DNA of 8,368 nt from an uncultured Clostridia bacterium (GTDB lineage: Bacteria; Bacillota_A; Clostridia; Christensenellales; Borkfalkiaceae), in contig CAKQXZ010000086.1 of NCBI GenBank assembly GCA_934292955.1, forward strand, positions 1 through 8,368. The letters run 5' to 3'. The translations under genes and the position numbers were made by a program. Position 1 is the stretch's first letter. Each line of letters opens with the position of its first letter. Positions 5,412 to 8,368 of this stretch are shown here, piece by piece. The notes below the pieces were generated by a model. That model searched no databases. It was not told the DNA's origin and worked only from the letters and a program-made list of their open reading frames with translations.

Positions 5412-7285
5412 CAAACATTTTTATAACCGGAGTTCCCAATGCGGGTAAAACCACTCTGTTTAACGGTCTGACGGGTAAAAACGAAAGAGTCGGAAACTGG
5501 TACGGCGTTACCACAAAAGCCGCCAAAGCCCCGTTTTCGGTCAAAATAAACGGGCAGAAAGAATATTTTACCGCCGTCGACCTGCCCGGAAGTTATTTTG
5601 ACGATTACACGCTCGAGCAGAATGTGGCAAAGAAAAGCATTTCGGGCTGCGGTGTTCTTCTGGTCGTTTGTCAGTCGACCAATTTACGGCGCGGGCTTGA
5701 GTTTCTGAAAAAAACGCTCGGGTTCGGGCTGCCCGTTATACTCGTTCTTAATTTTTACGACGAACTTAAAAAGCAGGGCGGGCGCATCGACGTTGAAAAA
5801 CTGAAAAATATGACGGGCGTAGACGTTATTATTGCCGAGTGCAATAAAAAATCGGGAGTAAACGCCGTTAAAGAACGCGTTGCCGAACTTGTTAAAAGCG
5901 CGGGTCTTGAAACCGTAAATGCAAAAAAACGTTTTAATAAACCTGTTTATAAAGAGTTCGACCCTCAAAATGTTGCGGATATGGTGCTAAGCGGCGAAAA
6001 AAACGCGAAACTTGCGCGTACAGACAGAGTTTTGTTAAATCCGTTTGTTGCCGCGGCAGTGTTATTGTTGTCGTCCGCGGCGGTTTTGTACGTTGCGTTC
6101 GGAAAATTCGGAATAGGCAATTTTTTGTCCGAACTGACAGAAAAAATATGCGACGTTTGCTTTGTTTTGCCGATTGCAAAGCTGCTTAAATTCTGCCGCG
6201 TAACGCCATTTGTTTCGGGGCTTATAACGCAAGGAATAGCGGGCGGGGCGATAACCGTGCTTGCCTTTTTGCCGCGGCTTGCAATACTCAGTCTTTTTAC
6301 CTGCATAATAGAAGAAAGCGGAATTCTTGCCCGACTTGCCTTTGCAAGTCACGGATTTTTAAGCAAGTTCGGACTGACGGGCAGGGCTGTGTTCGCACTT
6401 ATGACGGGGTTCGGCTGTACGGCGGTGGCGGTAATGTCTGCTTGCGGGCTTGAAAACGAATGCGTAAGGAAGAGAACGTCACTGTCTTTGTCGTTTATAC
6501 CGTGTTCGGCAAAGGTGCCCGTAATCGTGTGGATATCGTCGGAAATCGGCAATAAGGGCGGATTTTTGGCTGTGTTGTTACTGTGGGTTGCGGGACTTTT
6601 GGGCGCGCTTGTTTTTTCCGCTATCGACGTTGCCGAAAAAAGCGGAAATAAAAACGATCTTATAGTCGAATTTCCGCCGTACAGAGTTCCGAAAATAAAA
6701 ACGCTGTTAAAAGCCTTGCAAAACTTTGCCGGAAGTTTTATAATACGGGTGGGTTCGATAATTACCGTCGTAACCGCGTTTTTGTGGATATTCAAGTCGG
6801 TTTCGCCCGATTTTTGTTTTCTGACCGATTACGAAATCGAGCGCAGTATACTTGTTGCGGTTGCCGAAAAAATTCAGTTCGTGTTTTATCCCGCGGGGGT
6901 GAAAAACTGGCGTTTTGCCGTTGCCGCGCTTGCGGGCGTTTTTGCAAAAGAGAACGTTTTGTCCGTATTTGCATTGCTCGGAACGGGTAACGCGAGCGTA
7001 ACCGAACTTTTTGCGTTCGGCCTGTTTTTCGCTCTGTACCCGCCATGCGTAAGCGCGCTTGCGGTTGTTTTCAGACAGGAAGGCGTAAAAAGTTTTCTGC
7101 ACGTCGTATGTTTTCATTACGCGCTTGCTTTTGTCGCGTTCTATTCGGTATTAAAACCCGTATATATTTTATTGTTTGCTTTGCTTTTCGGTTTGGCGGT
7201 CGTTCGCCGCGTGTATAGTCGTAAATACAGTCGGAAAGCGGGGCGGAAAGGCGTGTCGCGTTATGAAAAAATTTACAGTAAATGA
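5408..7285 (+). CDS. feoB: FeoB, GTPase-coupled ferrous iron permease (short, divergent)
   Basis: This inner-membrane protein imports Fe(II). From ATG 5408 it has 625 residues, short for FeoB (commonly about 670-780). The GTPase domain has G1 GVPNAGKT (8-15), G2 region GNWYGVTTK (29-37), G3 DLPG (58-61) and G4 NFYD (115-118). A reduced helical segment (~165-205) leads to a membrane domain with roughly 8-10 hydrophobic segments from 211 to ~600. Conserved parts include EESGILARLAF (302-312), GFGC (334-337), PCSAKVPV (365-372) and the FAKENVLS segment (512-519). Two consensus motifs differ: NWPGVTV reads NWYGVTT, and GCNVPA reads GCTAVA. The tail is strongly basic. The start is fixed by the ATGA overlap with feoA and by GGTGGAAG just before it; a GTG at 5339 would add 23 residues lying inside feoA. 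Metal specificity could differ from standard FeoB. Confidence 0.93.
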   Translation: MTNIFITGVPNAGKTTLFNGLTGKNERVGNWYGVTTKAAKAPFSVKINGQKEYFTAVDLPGSYFDDYTLEQNVAKKSISGCGVLLVVCQSTNLRRGLEFLKKTLGFGLPVILVLNFYDELKKQGGRIDVEKLKNMTGVDVIIAECNKKSGVNAVKERVAELVKSAGLETVNAKKRFNKPVYKEFDPQNVADMVLSGEKNAKLARTDRVLLNPFVAAAVLLLSSAAVLYVAFGKFGIGNFLSELTEKICDVCFVLPIAKLLKFCRVTPFVSGLITQGIAGGAITVLAFLPRLAILSLFTCIIEESGILARLAFASHGFLSKFGLTGRAVFALMTGFGCTAVAVMSACGLENECVRKRTSLSLSFIPCSAKVPVIVWISSEIGNKGGFLAVLLLWVAGLLGALVFSAIDVAEKSGNKNDLIVEFPPYRVPKIKTLLKALQNFAGSFIIRVGSIITVVTAFLWIFKSVSPDFCFLTDYEIERSILVAVAEKIQFVFYPAGVKNWRFAVAALAGVFAKENVLSVFALLGTGNASVTELFAFGLFFALYPPCVSALAVVFRQEGVKSFLHVVCFHYALAFVAFYSVLKPVYILLFALLFGLAVVRRVYSRKYSRKAGRKGVSRYEKIYSK

Positions 7286-8096
7286 AGAAAAAGGGCTGAC
7301 CGACTTTCTTCTTGACGAATATAAAGGTGCGCTTAAGTACGGCAGACTTATGAAACTTTACCGCGAAAAAGATATCAAGGTAAACGGAAGTCGCGTAAAC
7401 GCCGATACTTTGTTGCATCCGGGTGACTTCGTGGATGTTTATTACGACGGCGAAACTCGTATAAACGTCATATATTCCGACGACGATATCGTTGTATGCG
7501 ACAAACCGGCGGGGATAGAAAGCGTTGCCTTTTACGAGCAGGTACGAGCGGTTTTTCCGAGTGCGATTTTTACCCATCGGCTTGACAGAAATACGTCGGG
7601 CATTATGATATTCGCGCTTAATCAAAAGGCGTATGATCTGTTGTTTGCGGGCTTTCGCGACCGAACTTTCGATAAAATATACTACGCTTGCGTATACGGC
7701 GCGTTCGAAAAGAAAAACGACGTGCTGAAAGATTATATGTTCAAGGACGAAAAAGCGGGGCGGGTAAGCGTGTTTTCGGAATACAGAAAGGGCGCGCTCC
7801 CTGTCGAAACGGGCTATGAAGAACTTGCGTACGGAGAAAAAACGTCGGTGCTTGCCGTTAAGTTATATACGGGCAGAACGCACCAGATACGCGCGCACCT
7901 TGCGTATTACGGGCATTTCGTTATAGGCGACGGTAAATACGGCGACGACAGGATAAACCGCGAGCTCGGCATTAAAAAACAACTGCTGCGTGCCGTTAAA
8001 CTTGTTTTGCATTTTTCAAAAGGCGATTATCTCTATCGGCTTAACGGTAAAGAATTTTCGGTTAACGGCGATATGATTTTTGCGGGGCTGAAATAG
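7263..8096 (+). CDS. RluA-family pseudouridine synthase
   Basis: It converts selected uridines in RNA (usually rRNA or tRNA) to pseudouridine. The 277-residue product has an N-terminal S4-like RNA-binding region (about 25-62, including KLYREKDIKVNGSRVN and LHPGDFVDVYY) and the RluA catalytic domain. The signature HRLDRNTSG is at 105-113, with catalytic Asp108. DKIYYACVYG (137-146) holds the conserved tyrosine, and GRTHQIRAHLA (204-214) the conserved arginine motif. CDKPAG at 79-84 is also typical. The exact target (RluC-, RluD- or RluA-like) cannot be told from sequence alone. ATG 7263 lies 11 bases after GGAAAGG and begins at the usual point before S4. It overlaps the end of feoB by 23 bases, suggesting co-transcription. 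No obvious functional link to iron uptake is known. Confidence 0.93.
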   Translation: MKKFTVNEEKGLTDFLLDEYKGALKYGRLMKLYREKDIKVNGSRVNADTLLHPGDFVDVYYDGETRINVIYSDDDIVVCDKPAGIESVAFYEQVRAVFPSAIFTHRLDRNTSGIMIFALNQKAYDLLFAGFRDRTFDKIYYACVYGAFEKKNDVLKDYMFKDEKAGRVSVFSEYRKGALPVETGYEELAYGEKTSVLAVKLYTGRTHQIRAHLAYYGHFVIGDGKYGDDRINRELGIKKQLLRAVKLVLHFSKGDYLYRLNGKEFSVNGDMIFAGLK

Positions 8097-8287
8097 TTTG
8101 CAATTTGAAATAAGTTTGTGATATGTTTGTCTGCTTATATGCGCTTATGCTCGGGCGGTGGGCTATTGTATCGGGCGTTGTTTCTAAGCGGCAAACATTG
8201 GCGGCGGCATAATTCGGATCGTTTTTTTGCGTTTGAAAGAGCCTTAAAAAAAATTATAAAATTTTTTGAAATTTGCCGAAAAAACAG
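8097..8287. other. Intergenic stretch with no supported gene
   Basis: I see no convincing coding region. An open frame at 8118-8315 has no ribosome binding site, no recognisable family, and runs through the promoter at 8288. There is no clear GC-rich terminator after the pseudouridine synthase gene. An AT-only inverted repeat near 8247-8268 is too weak to call. Confidence 0.6.
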
Positions 8288-8316
8288 TTGCAATTATATT
8301 TCATATTTGATATAGT
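8288..8316 (+). promoter_or_regulatory. Sigma-A promoter near the right edge
   Basis: TTGCAA (8288-8293) and TATAGT (8311-8316) are 17 bases apart in very AT-rich surroundings. Base composition changes sharply to GC-rich just after, near the expected start at about 8323. It must serve a transcript that lies mostly outside the window. Confidence 0.7.
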
Positions 8317-8322
8317 ATAAAA

Positions 8323-8368
8323 GCGTTGAGTGACACGGAAACGTGTTCGGCTCGTCGGTCGGGAGCAT
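8323..8368 (+). other. Start of a structured leader or RNA gene, cut by the window edge
   Basis: ACACG (8333-8337) and CGTGT (8342-8346) close a GAAA tetraloop, a very stable RNA fold. GAG (8328-8330) and CTC (8351-8353) can pair outside it. Its place right after a promoter and its higher GC suggest a 5' leader or non-coding RNA. Too little is visible to name it. Confidence 0.4.

Noticed and set aside
7176..7262. Upstream start for the pseudouridine synthase
   Set aside because: It would add 29 residues overlapping feoB with no similarity to the S4 region; ATG 7263 has a ribosome binding site.
8118..8315. 65-residue open frame on the + strand
   Set aside because: No ribosome binding site, no recognisable family, and it runs through the AT-rich promoter region.
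1..8368. CRISPR array, insertion sequence, attachment site or phage genes
   Set aside because: No regularly spaced repeats, transposase or integrase motifs, or flanking duplications were found on either strand.

Overview
The window looks like a chromosomal segment of an anaerobic Firmicute, most likely a member of the class Clostridia. The main reason is the first gene, in which the end of IspH (HMBPP reductase) is fused in frame to four S1 RNA-binding domains, an arrangement typical of Clostridia. Other support comes from moderately low GC, G-rich ribosome binding sites, sigma-A-type promoters, U-tailed terminators and the standard bacterial code. No rRNA, tRNA, CRISPR array, insertion sequence or phage gene is visible. 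All genes but one lie on the + strand.

Layout. Positions 1-1538 hold the 3' part of an ispH-S1 fusion gene that continues off the left edge, closed by a terminator at 1565-1593. Two 69-residue genes of unknown function follow, facing each other (1663-1872 on +, 1990-2199 on -), with a hairpin at 1973-2010 that can terminate in both directions. A good sigma-A promoter (2255-2283) then drives a two-gene operon: threonine 3-dehydrogenase (tdh, 2427-3464) and 2-amino-3-ketobutyrate CoA ligase (kbl, 3496-4680). Together they convert threonine to glycine and acetyl-CoA. The operon ends at a strong terminator (4732-4789).

The most interesting part is the roughly 500-base non-coding stretch from 4681 to 5195. 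It contains a chain of short segments that can pair with one another in mutually exclusive ways, ending in an intrinsic terminator (5059-5105) just upstream of feoA. This is the layout of a riboswitch or attenuator controlling the ferrous iron uptake genes feoA (5196-5411) and feoB (5408-7285). I could not match it to a known riboswitch class by eye. The FeoB is short and departs from consensus in its G2 region and first membrane gate motif. A TTAGGCTAA element, like the core of a DtxR/IdeR box, sits between the terminator and feoA.

feoA, feoB and an RluA-family pseudouridine synthase gene (7263-8096) overlap end to start and look like one translationally coupled operon. The last 270 bases contain no convincing gene. 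They hold a good promoter (8288-8316) followed by the start of a structured transcript that runs off the right edge.
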